A stretch of DNA of 64,000 nucleotides from Ceratopteris richardii. Taxonomy: Eukaryota; Streptophyta; Polypodiopsida; Polypodiales; Pteridaceae. The notes under the pieces were generated by a model. That model saw only the letters and a program-made list of their open reading frames with translations. It was not told where the DNA came from and made no database searches. This document shows, piece after piece, positions 12,380-23,549 of this stretch; the stretch's first letter is position 1, and the number at the start of each line of letters is the position of its first letter. The stretch covers positions 225,345,942 to 225,409,941 of the forward strand of contig CM035406.1 in the NCBI GenBank assembly GCA_020310875.1, in the 5' to 3' direction. Made by a program: the position numbers and the translations under genes.

Positions 12380-13455
12380 CTACAAGCCAATCATTAACTT
12401 GAATCTACTCAATTTTGTACCATCAAGAGCTTTAGTCAACATGTCTCGACATTGCATATCTGTAGAGAGATAGGATAGTTGAATATCCTTGCTCATTAGC
12501 TTCTCCCTTACATAATGGTAGTGGACTTCAAAATGCATGGTTCTACCATGGTATACCGAATTAGCTACAAGATGTAGTGAGCTTGTATTTTCACCAGAAA
12601 TGTGAGGTGTTGAAGAATGAAGTCCAAGATATCTATACAAGATTTTAACCACATGATTTCTTGAGTTACATTAGCCAAACCTCTATATCCGACTTCAGTA
12701 GAAGATAATGTCACTCTTGGTTGCTTCTTGGATGATGAAGAAATGATTTCTGAACCTGCAAATGATGCATACCTAGAGGTGCTTCTTCTATCATCTCTAG
12801 ATCCGGCCCAATCCACATCTAAGTAGGCCTTTAGCTCAATATCTGAAGTAAATGGATAAAACAAACCTTCATTCATGGTCCCCTTTAGGTACTTGAGGAC
12901 TCTCTTGGCTGCTTCCATATGTGGTCTTCTTCGCTTATGCATAAACTAACTCAATATGTTGACACTATAGCATATATCCACCCTTGTGAGTGTTGCATAG
13001 TTCAAACTTCCAACCAACCTTTGATAGCTTATGATGTCTTCGATTGGCTCTCCTTCATAAGCACTAAGCTCATGATTTTGCTTCATAGGTGTACCTACAC
13101 ACTTGGTGTTTTCCATCTTGAACTTGATGAGCATTTCATGCACATACTTCCTTTGAGTGATGTATATACATGAACCTATGTAGATAAATTCCAATCCAAG
13201 AAAATAAGTGAGTGGTCCAAGATCACTTATTTTGAACTTCTCCTTCATTTGACTATTTACCTATTTGATTCCTTCAAGAACATTCCCTATGATAATGATA
13301 TCATCAACATACACACATAGATCACTTTAGATCCATTCCTCTTAATGAACAAAGTGGTATCCGCGTTGCTAGCCTTGAATCGTTGGTCCTGCAAATAAGT
13401 CAGCAATCTGAAATTCCAAGCTCTTGCACCTTGCTTCAATCCATATAAGGCTTTC
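12380..13455 (-). pseudogene. copia D reverse transcriptase/RNase H fragment
   Basis: On the - strand from about 13,455 down, the sequence shows KALYGLKQ and RAWNFRLL-like connection residues, then YVDD (in VYVDDIIIIGNVLEGI, near 13,295). Next come KFKISDLGPLTYFLGLEF (12946-13248), the RNase H segments AAKRVLKYLKGTMNEGLFYP, DVDWAGSRDDRRSTS and LSSTEVGYRGLANVTQEIMW (12565-12942), and the terminal ADMLTKALDG-type tail (12380-12652). At least two frameshifts and a stop after GNVLEGIK disable it. Everything upstream of KALYGLKQ is absent; at about 13,455 the sequence switches to a second copia element. Confidence 0.8.
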
Positions 13456-15192
13456 TTTCAACACTTACCTCGCACGCTTTTGTTGTAGAATAAAAATCTT
13501 CCCTAGTTCATGCTAGAGTTCAAGACCTAAGCAATGATTCCTTAAGCCTAAATTTTCCATTTCAAATTATAAGGCATCTTTTGTTTTTTAAAGACGTGCA
13601 TCATCATTTTTGGTAATTACAAGGTCATCTACGTAGAGCACAAGCACAATTGTCTTTCCTCCTATCTTAGCATAATTTGCATCAGAAGAACACCTTTTGA
13701 ATTCTTTATCCAAAAGATACCTATCTATTTGTTGGTAACATGCTCTGGGCTTGTTTTCAACCCATATAATGCCTTTTTCAGCTTACATACTTTGTTCTCT
13801 TAATGGGAAGCTTCAAACCTTAGTGGTTGAGACACATATACCTCCTCCTTGAGGTCTCCATTCAAGAATGCTTATTTGACATCCATGTGGTATATTACCC
13901 ATCATTTATGTGCAGCCACAGCTAAAACTAGCGGGATAGTATTCATCCTTGTTGTCGAGGCAAAGGATTAACTGAAGTCAATGCCTTCGACTTTTGAATA
14001 GCCCTGTGCAACAATTCTAGCCTTGTACTTCTCCAAAGTACCATCAACCTTGTATTTTAGCTTCTAGATCTAGTTGGTGTCGATGACCTTCTATTTTGGA
14101 GGTTGCTCCACTAGCTCCCAAGTTCCATTCTTCATGATACTGTTGTATTCTATTTGCATTGCAGTTCTCCAATTCAGATCTTAGAGTGCTTCTTCCAGAC
14201 GTGTCAGCTCCCTTGTTTTCCAATAATCTCAACCATTAATGTTGAGTCTATAATATGGGTCTCTACCTATCTTGGTGCCTCTAATCTCTACGATCACCTT
14301 CGGCTATCTGTAGTTTTTCAATTGTCTATGGGATGGGATTTGTAGACTCATAGAGCTACCTCACCCAATGTGAAAATCCCCTTTCCACTTAACTGATAAT
14401 AGGTTGGTGGATTTTTGTCTCATCATCAAAGGATGCTGCTTCCTTCTCTCTTGTTCAAGGGCTTACTCTTGGGCCACCTTCATAGTGGATTACTTCTTTG
14501 TTTGGTGATAAAGTGAAAGACCCCTTTCCTCTTCCAGCACATGGGGTGCTCCTCCTTGACGAGCACATCATGACGCGCTATGATCTTCTTTGCCTATGGG
14601 TCATAAAGCTTGTAAGCTTTCCTCTCTTCATTGTACCCTGTGAAGATATATTTGGTTCTTTTTTATTGAATCTTGTTCCTTTCTTTATCTAGAATGTGAA
14701 CATAACACTCACTTCGAAAAATGGGAAACAGAAGGATATCTACTAGTATAGGCCTCTTCTGGAGTATTTTCATCAAGAGCCTTAGTGTAGCTTCAATTCA
14801 AGATGTAAACAACAATGTCGATAGCCTCTACCCAAAGATGATTGGGCAATCCTTTGACCTTCAGCATGCACCTTGCCATCTCCATGATGGTTTGATTTCA
14901 GTGTTTAGTAGAACCATTTATTTTTTAGGGCTATGCACCACTGTGAGTTCATGCTTGATTCCTTTTCCCTTTCAAAAATCATCAAACTCTGTTGATGTGA
15001 ACTCATCACCACCATCCATCTTGAACTTCTTCATCTTCTTCCTAGTTTCAGTTTCAACAAGCTGAAGCCATTTTTTAAACTTACCAAAAGCTTGATCCAT
15101 ATCACGAAGAAAATCCACCCACATTTGTTGTTATGTTCATCGATGAGTAACATGAAGTAGGAAGATCCTCACAAGTCTTGTGTAGGTATTCT
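13456..15192 (-). pseudogene. copia D2 integrase and reverse transcriptase, broken
   Basis: A second - strand copia upstream of the previous one. Its own RT catalytic box LVLYVDDLVITKND lies near 13,610-13,650 and its own KALYGLK near 13,760. Fingers, integrase tail and core stretch up to 15,190 in many short frames; 'YCPYHPG'-like and plant copia integrase phrases are split by stops, so no long ORF remains. Its RT thumb and RNase H are missing and are replaced by copia D. The order gag-PR-INT-RT is otherwise colinear with 15,193-16,860. Confidence 0.65.
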
Positions 15193-15840
15193 TCAACACA
15201 AGTGCGCATGCACCAACTCTAGAGGATTGCTTGCTCTATTCTTGCTTACTTGTGGAGAAGCCTTCCTCTGTTGCTTGCCCACCATGCAAGCTTCACATGG
15301 TTCTTTCATCTCTACAACCAAAGCAAGGTGAGACACCATACCTTTCCGATGGATCTCCTTCAGTATCGAGTACTCTATGTGGCCGAATCTCTCATGCCAA
15401 AGATTACTTGTGCCCATAGTTGTCATTGTTGTAAGAGCAAAAGACTCGTATAGGTTGTTCCTTCTTGTTTTGGTATCAACAACATTGTTGTTCGAGTCCA
15501 AAATCTCAGCTCCCATCTTCCTAAAAGAGAGCTGATGACCTTCATCAGTTATAGAACCTACCAAAACTAAATTTTGTTTGATTTGTGGAATATATAGCAT
15601 GTTTGAAACTTTTCTAATGTCCTTATTATGTTTAATGAAAGACACCGTACCTCTACCCTTAGCACGACATCTTGCATTGTTGCCTACCTTTACCATGATG
15701 GGTTTCTCTAGAGGTAGAAGGGAATTGTAAAAGCCTTTTTTGCTCGTCATGTGACGAGAGGCACCACTGTCCAATACCCATGAATCATTTTTAGCTGAAT
15801 CATTAGTTGACAAACACATTTCTTCTATCATAACAAACAA
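15193..15840 (-). pseudogene. copia D2 protease and GAG-pre-integrase domain
   Basis: A 215-codon open frame. The retropepsin starts with WVLDSGASRHMT (the DSGA catalytic motif is intact) and continues with SNMLYIPQIKQNLVLVGSI. The GAG-pre-integrase zinc module follows (LWHERFGHIEYSIL, then CEACMVGKQQR). The protease would cleave the Gag-Pol precursor inside the particle; the H-H-C-C module is the N-terminal part of integrase. The frame ends where integrase should continue, so this is a fragment of a once longer polyprotein. Confidence 0.85.
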
Positions 15841-16860
15841 CTCAAGCTCAGTTTTGGCATTGTTGGCAAAGTCCTTGCCTTTACCACTTTTTGAAGAGCC
15901 ACTCTATTCCTTTGCCTTCTTAATGTGACACTCTTGGATTCTATGGCCTTTCTTTATGCAATGGAAACACTCTCTTTTGAACTTCTTCTTATCGTTCCTT
16001 TTTTTGTCCCCATCATTCAAAGAATCACGTTTTCCACCTTTAACATTTAGTAGGAATATAGCTTCTCCTTTACTGTTGTCATTCCTTGCCGTGATCTATA
16101 GCTCCTCCTCCATGAGTAAGGCACTAAATTCTTGAAAGGCTAGTGGTTGTGGTCTGATCTATGTATTGAGGGTAGTTACCAATCCATCAAACTTTGGTGG
16201 AAAAATTCAAAGACAACACCAAGCTAGCTCCTCACTTGACTTTGGTACACCTACTCCCACCATTTGATCTCGTAGATTCTTTATCTAAGTGACAAACACT
16301 TCAGCTATCTCTCCATCAACAAATTACTAGCTGATTCTCCAAATTTTGAATCCATGTCTCATTTCGAGTTTCATATTGATTTTTGAATATATTCCATGCC
16401 TCACATGCTTTCATGGTGCGTTGGATAAGAGTCAAAACACTATCAGAAGTACTTGGGACCAGAGTACAAAGTGCATCTTCATTCCTACATCTCCAAGAAC
16501 ATAACAAATTAGCATGGACAATAATTGTTTGACCTAGATCATTTGACTTAGGTGTTTCTTAGCACTCATAATCAGTCCCAAGTACAGTCACCAGTAGCTC
16601 ATAAAATTCAAGGATAGAAGGGATCTCAAACTTCCACAAGGTGTAATTATTACCATCAAGTTTACCTTCTATGAAGGTTGGTGGTCTTATCCGCAATGTT
16701 CACATGATCGACATCATTATTGCTCTAGTTTGTGTTCCACATATTCCTGTGTATGAACCACATTGATTTCCAATAGTAGATGATGACACACCACTTGACA
16801 TCTTCTCTCTTAAGACCTTCAAATACTTCTTCCACTTCTATGTTTTTTGCTTTTGCAACA
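15841..16860 (-). pseudogene. copia D2 gag remnant with zinc knuckle
   Basis: The - strand carries a canonical CX2CX4HX4C knuckle (CFHCIKKGHRIQEC) at roughly 15,928-15,970, and the UBN2-type gag segment (IQRTMKACEAWNIFKNQYET) at 16,316-16,507. A leader of about 350 bp lies between gag and the primer-binding site. Stops interrupt the frame. Confidence 0.7.
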
Positions 16861-16875
16861 CTCAAAACCTCCTAA

Positions 16876-16887
16876 GCTTTGATACTA
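16876..16887 (-). other. copia D2 primer-binding site (initiator Met tRNA)
   Basis: The - strand reads TAGTATCAAAGC, two changes from the copia consensus TGGTATCAGAGC that pairs with the 3' end of initiator tRNA-Met. It sits directly against a TG (16888 on +), as expected for a 5' LTR end. Confidence 0.7.
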
Positions 16888-17889
16888 TGTAGGAAATAAT
16901 CAAGAATACTGATGTAGCAGAATATGATCAGTAGGTAGAGTAGTGAGCAAAAAACACACTACTTAAAATATACCCGAAAAGAGAGGTAGAAACCTCAGGT
17001 TCTCAAATTGGCAATAGTAATGTATATACAACGATGATATTGTCCACCCGTGTGCTCCCACTATGGAGCTTCAATGGGAATATAGACAATCTCTAGATGA
17101 ACGGCTTTATAGTGAAGAGCCATGACTTCATCATAGTAGCCACATCGCCTAATCTAATGATTTAGGCATAACCACGAAGCTCGCGTGATGCTCTAATCTA
17201 GGCTTAACTATCGGGATCATATGTAATTCAGAACATATAAAATTACCTAACTACCATTCTGGGTAAACCACCAAACAGAACCCCGCAAATGAGTTGTTAG
17301 ATTGGACCACTGTAGTTCTAGACCCATTGACTACCGCATTGTCATACCTCTAGAACTTTGGCATGACTAAAGTATATGTCCTACCTAGCCTATAGACTAG
17401 ACTCACATAGATCATCGAGTTGTTTTTCTACTCTCATGCAAACCATATCACAAATGCTCGGACTCTCACAATGGCTCCTCCTCATAATGAGGGTCGTACA
17501 ACTTAGAGTACCATGGATCAGTTGCAATCACGTGCCGATGGACTATCATCTGATGATGAGGTTTCTCTTTCCAACTCATACTCAGCTCCAAGAGTTCATC
17601 ATGGAATTACTTCAAATTTCTGCAATTGAATGTGCACCTATTGGGTTGAAAAAGTACGTGCACATACATATCAATCATGCATACTTTGGGTGCAAGAGTT
17701 TATGGAGAACATGGTGCAAAAAATTTAACTTTTGGTTTGGATTCGTAATAAACCTTGTTTGAAAGATCTCTTTCCATTCACCTTAATATGCACATCAAAT
17801 TCAACTTGAAATAAGAAAATCATAAATTCCATTCTTTTGCATCCTTGAGAAACCTCTCTCAATCTCCAAAAATATGGTTGGTCAAATCA
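16888..17889 (-). repeat. Probable 5' LTR of copia D2 and flanking remnant
   Basis: Starts with TGTAGGAAATAATC next to the primer site. No second copy remains to fix the outer boundary. The forward frame at 17,376-17,762 inside it has no motifs and is taken as chance. Confidence 0.4.
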
Positions 17890-19190
17890 TCAAATCAAAC
17901 AAATTTTACATTCATTTCCAGAACTAATTTTTTTTTCTTCCCTCACTTGTTTTATTTCCATAGTCGTCTTCTTTATCTTCATTATCATCATCAACCCATT
18001 GTTCCATCAATGCTTCTAGAATTTCACAAACTTCTACATCTCACGTTTTAAAGAGTTTCACTCATTTTCCTACAAAACGTACTTTAAGTACAATATAAGA
18101 ACCAAACTAGCTTGTTCTTTATTCTTCATGATTTTAGCTTCTCTTTTGCTTCCTCCAATTGCTCTTGTCCTTGTTCTAACTATTGCAATCTCAAACATAA
18201 CAATTCCTCTCTCGACCTCTTAATAGTCCAAGGTAAAGAAAACCATGTCTACACATTTGTTTCAATTGAAAATATAGCTTTTTGTGAATACATCAATTCC
18301 ACAAGCATATATTTAGTCGTGTGTGTACAAGTCATGCAATCAACTCACAAAGAAAATGGAAAATACTTTGGACATTGATTATTTTTCCTTCACAAGCTTT
18401 TGCTAATGCTTTCACTATTAGTAAATGACATCTCTCTATTTTCCCATTTTCTTTGAGATTAAATGTCCTGGTCAATGTTAATTGGATTCCATGCTTTTGG
18501 AAAAAATCTCTAGCTTCTTGTGCTTCAAGTTCTCCACGATCAGCTACAACATTCTCCAAACAACGAAATCTACAAAATACATCCTCTAGCAAGAATTTGC
18601 ATGTATTTCTAGTAGATTTGGTACTTAAACCTCTACTTCAACATGATTAGTGAGATCCTGCCTAGCAAGTACAATATAATGCATGTTTTTAACTCCAATG
18701 GCATATTCACTAAGTCAAAAACCCATTTATAGTGTATGCTAGGTGAATAGGTTGGTTATAATTCATCATGTTGTCTCACAAATGAGTGCATTTTACATTG
18801 TTTATGTGATGCAACATAAGAAACAACATGTAAATACATTCTTGGCCACCAATATCTTTCCTTTAATTTCTCACATGTACAGAACCCCTATGGCTTGCCC
18901 ATAAAGATTCATGTAAGTCTTTTATTACACTTCTTTATAACTCCCTTGTTCCAACTACACATCGTGGAAACTTTATTTTCCCCCCGGCATGTCTCCACAT
19001 GAGTCTAACTCATAAGAAAACATTAAATGCATGCTTGCATATATTTTAACAATATCTTGAAGTCCAACAATTTCATGCAATGATTTTACTTATATAATAG
19101 CCAGTATCAAGCCAATTTTCATCATAACTAGCTTCATTAAATACTTCATTTAGAAAGTACTCGGCTTCATAAGCATTCCTACAGTCTCAA
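17890..19190 (-). pseudogene. Ty3/gypsy integrase remnant, same lineage as the inner gypsy element
   Basis: The - strand frame 18,332-18,592 gives ENVVADRGELEAQEARDFF and KHGIQLTLTRTFN, almost the same as the integrase core of the element at 37-49 kb (second catalytic Asp in ADRGEL). Upstream (18,600-19,000) the phrases YLHVVSYVASHKQCKMHS and IHYKWVFDLVNMP match the H2C2 module and first catalytic Asp region. Downstream (17,900-18,330) EQLEEAKEKLKS and an acidic tail match the C-terminal arm. The N-terminal part (RT, RNase H) and LTRs are missing. Many stops and frameshifts show it is far older than the intact copy. Confidence 0.8.
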
Positions 19191-19205
19191 GATATTCCCA
19201 AGGGC

Positions 19206-20296
19206 TCACCAGAGCCAGAGAGACTTGGGGCATGCGAAGAAGATGTGACCCAAATCCTCAATGCTATGACGACACCGCTTGCAGCACGGTGGAGCCCCAG
19301 AAATTTTTCTAGCCTTTAGATTTCTCCAGATACCACGGTGGATAATTTTCCACATGAGCACTATGATCTCAATGAGGTGATGGAGATCGACATGAACTTC
19401 AAATCCCAATGTAGACTTGTCCAAGTCAGGCACCACTTCTTGTTAAGTGTGATATGATAGTCTGTGTTCACCTTGACTTTAGGGATTTTGGACAAACCAT
19501 TGCCATTGTGCCAAATAAGACCCTCATTGCATGGCAGATCCTGCCCGATGAGAAGTTGGGTTTTTTATCATTCCCAGGCGATGCATCTGCTCTTAAGGAG
19601 ATTCCATTCTTCATAGGTCAGTCTTATTTCATATTCTATGTCCTCAAAGATGATCCATTGGCCAGTTTCTTATTTCTAGAGGTGTTTCCAAAGTCTAAAA
19701 CCCTTATCCCATAGCCAATTAGTGTTTTGAAGGTTCTAGGAAGCTTCACTCCTGATGCCTGTGATCAAAAACAAGATTGAGTCATTTTGTCTGATACCGG
19801 CCACCCATTTCCAATCTTCTCTGATTCTGAGAAATTGTTTAAACTTGTTCCAACTCTTCCATAGGGAGCGCACAAGATTCGAGCCTTTAGGGGAAACCGG
19901 AATCAAGTATAATAAAAGGATAAGGAGGGCCAAGTCTTGCCAACCAAGGAGGCCCACTAGCATAATCACATTCTTGTTCTTGAAAATGATCTTGGTCCAA
20001 GACGTCTCATAGTTGCACCAAGCCCTAATGATCCGTTTTGCTGCCAACTTGTCAGCCATGCCTTCAATATCCATAATTCCCAGACCCCCAAAATCCATTT
20101 GGATGATGTAGGTAGACCATTTAATTTTGGGAACCCCCCTTCTGTTGTGGTCCCCCATCCAAAGAAATTTTCTGCAGATTCCTTTGAATTTGCTAAGCTC
20201 TTGGTCCTTCAGTCTCCAGCAAGAGAGAAAGTAGATGTTCGAGGACATGAGGAAGGTATTAATTACCATGCCATGTTGTGCAAGATTGATTTGCAT
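19206..20296 (-). pseudogene. LINE C-terminal region with zf-RVT
   Basis: The frame at 19,736-20,296 reads FKGICRKFLWMGD, KIKWSTYIIQMDFGGLGIMD and NKLAAKRIIRAW-like text, typical of the post-RT region of plant L1 elements. The frame at 19,206-19,436 ends with CKRCRHSIEDLGHIFFACPK, the CX2C...HX4-5C zf-RVT module, and then WLW. The module is thought to help bind element RNA. A frameshift separates the two parts. Confidence 0.8.
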
Positions 20297-21300
20297 GCCC
20301 TTCTATTATGCTAACTTGTTGTCTGTTTGGAAAAGACCCAACTCCATCGTTGCTCCAACGAGACACCAAAGCCCATTGGGATACCGAGTAGGCAAAACAC
20401 CACACCCCTCGGGATAATTTGGCAACCAAATCATTATGCATAAATGCATTCATGTCATCCACAGGTAGCCTCATGATCATTTGGCCTTGGTTGAGAGGTG
20501 GAGAGAAATCTTTAATATGGCTTATTTCCATGTGATGTTGCACAAAATGGCTGAGCCCCTCCAAGTAAATAGCGAAAAGTAGAGGGGCCAATAGACACCC
20601 TTTCCTAATAGAGCATTTTAATCTAATAGCCTTCGATCATTAATCGTTGATATTTATCTATGTTGAAGTGTTCCCCATCAATCTAGCAATCATCTTAGTG
20701 ATTTTTTGACTACAGCGGAGGTCTTTAAGGGATTGAAGAACAAAGTCCCACTCTACGCTATCATATGCTTTGTTGAAGTTCATTTTAAGGAAAACCACAT
20801 CTTGCTTGGATTCTTCAGCAAAATGGAGACCTTCCGAAGTATCAATAATAGCCTCCAGTATTGACCTAACCTTGATAAATCCTCTTTTATGGTCACTAAG
20901 CAACCTCTTCAAGTGGTAAAAAATTCTATTGGCAATTACTTTTGTAAGAATCTTGTACCCAGTTTGAAGCATCATGATCAGGTTCCAATATTCAATCATG
21001 TTCTTGTTGTCTTTTTTATGGATAAGCTTGATGACACCATTGTTTAAGAATTTGGGAAGTGCACCAAAAGACAATGCCTCTTGCCAAACCAAGCACAATG
21101 GAGTGGCCACCACATGTCTGAAAGATTTGAAAAACTCATTTGTGAGGCTATCATGCCCCGAGCTTTTCCCATTGGGGAGTGTATCGATAACTTCAAGGGT
21201 CTCATTATCTAAAATGGGTGCATTAAGGAGAGACATAAGATTAAGTAGTATTCTCGAGGGAGAGAATCTTGAGATGGTCGCCATTCAATCGTGCCTATAG
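20297..21300 (-). pseudogene. LINE reverse transcriptase
   Basis: The frame at 20,658-21,284 (208 codons) shows the L1 order: LPNGKSSGHDSLTNEFFK, then VIKLIHKKDN, then GYKILTKVIANRI, then RGFIKVRSILEAI, then VFLKMNFNKAYDSVEWDF (first catalytic Asp region). Across a stop, 20,259-20,591 continues with APLLFAIYLEGLSHF and the catalytic box as LPVDDMNAFMH, where an FADD is usual. Target-primed reverse transcription would be its role. Stops and the altered box make it inactive. Confidence 0.85.
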
Positions 21301-22560
21301 AGAGAAAGGGGGGTTGAAACCCCTAGGAGTTAAGTAAAGTGGTCAAGGATAATAGCACTATTTTCTTCTTTTGTTTAGCATTCGACCCCATTACTACCTA
21401 TCAAGAAAGGAATAGATTCTCTTGTTTGCTTCTTCTTAAGTATGCCACACATCTCTTTAATTTCAACCACTCTTTAAAGTATACTTGCGGGGTTTTTCTT
21501 TGAAGTTCGTCCTCTTATCTCAGCATGCCTCTAATTTTTCATAGTCCTATCTTGTATTGGTAGTCCCCTTTGTTCAATTCCTCCTCAAGATGTGAGAGCC
21601 TCCGAGAGTGCTTCTCTCTTCACCTCTGCCAAACATTGTTAAGCATCTTCTCAGTTTTGATAAGAATTGGACGAGCCTTCTCAGCTGTAGCCCTCCATCT
21701 TTTGGCCAGTGAAGTGCCATTGGCAAATGCCGAGTTCCAAGGCGAGGTAATTTCAAGTTGAACAGAGGGAAGGGAGAAAGATGTTGGGTAGGCATGAAAC
21801 CAAGGTGCTTTCCTAAGTTTGGTGGTTCATTTGAAAGTGAGAATAATAGGGTAGTGGTCTGATATGGTGAGGTCAATGTGTTGAGAGATGTTGGGTTGGC
21901 CCCACTCGTGGATAATGTTCTATGCAATATAGGTTCTATCAAGTTTTCCTTTCCTCAAGTCATCCCCAGATTGGAGCTTCAACCAAGAGAAGCCATTCAT
22001 ATCTTTAATCTCCACTAGATCCAAGTGGAGCTTGATTTTATCCCATATGTATTTCTCTTGACGATCAATGATATGCCCTTGATTCTCCTATAGATTCGAC
22101 GGGTGTTCCACCATTTTGAAGTCTCCACAAAGCATCAGGTTGTGGGAAAGCAAGTCTAAAGAGAACTAGGTGTTAATCCTCTCCAACTCCCTGTTAGGGG
22201 CATACATGGAGACCACAGTGAATTGGAAGGGGTGCTAGAAGGAGGCAATAATCCAATGATGTTTTTGATCCTCACAAGAGTTGACTAGTCTACCCGACCA
22301 AAAGTTATTAATTCCAATAGCAGTGTCGTCGGCTCCCTTGGGTTGTGAAGTGGTAATCCAAACATGAGTCAAAGAAATGCATTTAAGTCACTTCTGCAGA
22401 TCTTGTCCATTCATTTTAATCTCTTGAATACAAATGATATATGGGTTTAAGCTTTTGTCCCAAAACCACTAGTCAATAATGTCTTCTCTTGAGCAGTCAG
22501 TCATCCCCTTGATGTTAAATGATATATAATCATTATCGATGGTTACCCTCTTTGCGAAGA
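21301..22560 (-). pseudogene. LINE AP-endonuclease region, heavily broken
   Basis: No long frame remains, but on the - strand near 22,380-22,530 the phrases NPYIICIQEIKMN (catalytic Glu block of the AP endonuclease) and later FWSGRLVNSCED and SMYAPNRELERIN are readable in the right order. Endonuclease nicking of the target DNA is the first step of LINE insertion. Confidence 0.6.
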
Positions 22561-22690
22561 GGGGCCTTGTCTTTTTCCTTCTTGGATTCATCTTTATTCC
22601 TCAAAAATGAGGGGTCCTAACCACATATCTTGCCCTTAAGGGGTCTCTTCCATGCCATTTCCAATGGTTCTTCCCCTTATGAGTCACCTT

Positions 22691-23366
22691 CTAGGAGAGT
22701 AAATTTATCACCTTTTTCAGGAGTGTCAAACCAATGATGGAGCTCTCACTATACAGGTTGTCTTCATTGCTAGTAGTGAAACCATCCTCTTTACTTGTGG
22801 TATAGCCCTCTTGGTTATCTTCTTTGTAAGTGGCAATATCCAAGGTTTTACCTTTGGTTTCTACAGCATATAGATTCCCTCCTAGAGAGTCCAACTCACT
22901 AATGTCCTTTTCTAGGTTACAGTACAAGTTTTTTAGAGGAGGCATGACCATGGAGTTCCTCTCAAAGGACCCGTGAGGGCTTCTTTTCCTTCTACATCTA
23001 ACTTCCGTGAACCCTTCTAAGCCTATCTATGAGACCCTAGTGTCTTTCTCTTCCTCAACGGTAAGTAGATGAGCTTGTGCTCTAGTACTTGTTTGATCTT
23101 CTTTGGGGACTTCTTGGTTCTGTTTGGCTTTAGAGGACTTTTGTTCCTGAGGACACTCTGTAGTCTTGTGTCCTTGAAGACCATAGTGAAACACGCATTT
23201 GGAAAATTCTTGTGTGTGATTTCCTGCTCCCAAACTTCCCCTTCCCCTTAGTCAATGCAAATCTTTGAGGGGAGAGCTTTGTTAAGATAAATCTCGATGC
23301 ATATCTATGGGTGCCATCATGTGTTAAAGGAATACTTTGATCCTTTGTAGATGAAGCCCCCCACAT
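22691..23366 (-). pseudogene. LINE ORF1-like region
   Basis: The frame at 23,027-23,233 contains VFHYGLQGHKTTECPQ, a CCHC knuckle in which conserved Cys positions are changed (Tyr in one place), followed by a Lys/Gln-rich linker. The frame at 22,691-22,951 is acidic with repeated YTTSKEDG/FTTSNED units. RNA binding by ORF1 is the family role; here it is inactive. Confidence 0.5.
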
Positions 23367-23549
23367 CCTCCCTCAAGGCTAGCAGTTGGCCAATCGACAC
23401 TACAATCTCACTCACAAAGTCAAAAACGAAAAAAGGATGGTTGGGAAGTTCAACCCAAAGTCAGTATCATGCTAAAGAGTCATAAGGTAGACCTCCAAAC
23501 TTGCTAGGTTCCCATGTGAAGCACTTGAAATCCCATCTCTTCATTCTCT

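Larger units (their letters stand above)
19195..23540 (-). mobile_element. L1-like LINE, decayed
   Basis: A reverse-strand non-LTR retrotransposon. In transcription order it has a basic segment with a degenerate zinc knuckle (about 23.4-22.7 kb), an AP-type endonuclease (22.6-21.6 kb), a reverse transcriptase (21.3-20.4 kb) and a zf-RVT C-terminal domain (20.3-19.2 kb). No poly(A) tail or target duplication was recognised, so both ends are approximate. It separates the gypsy remnant from the piggyBac remnant. Confidence 0.8.

Noticed and set aside
17376-17762. 128-codon forward ORF
   Set aside because: Lies in the probable LTR/flank of copia D2, no motif, and antisense to the element.
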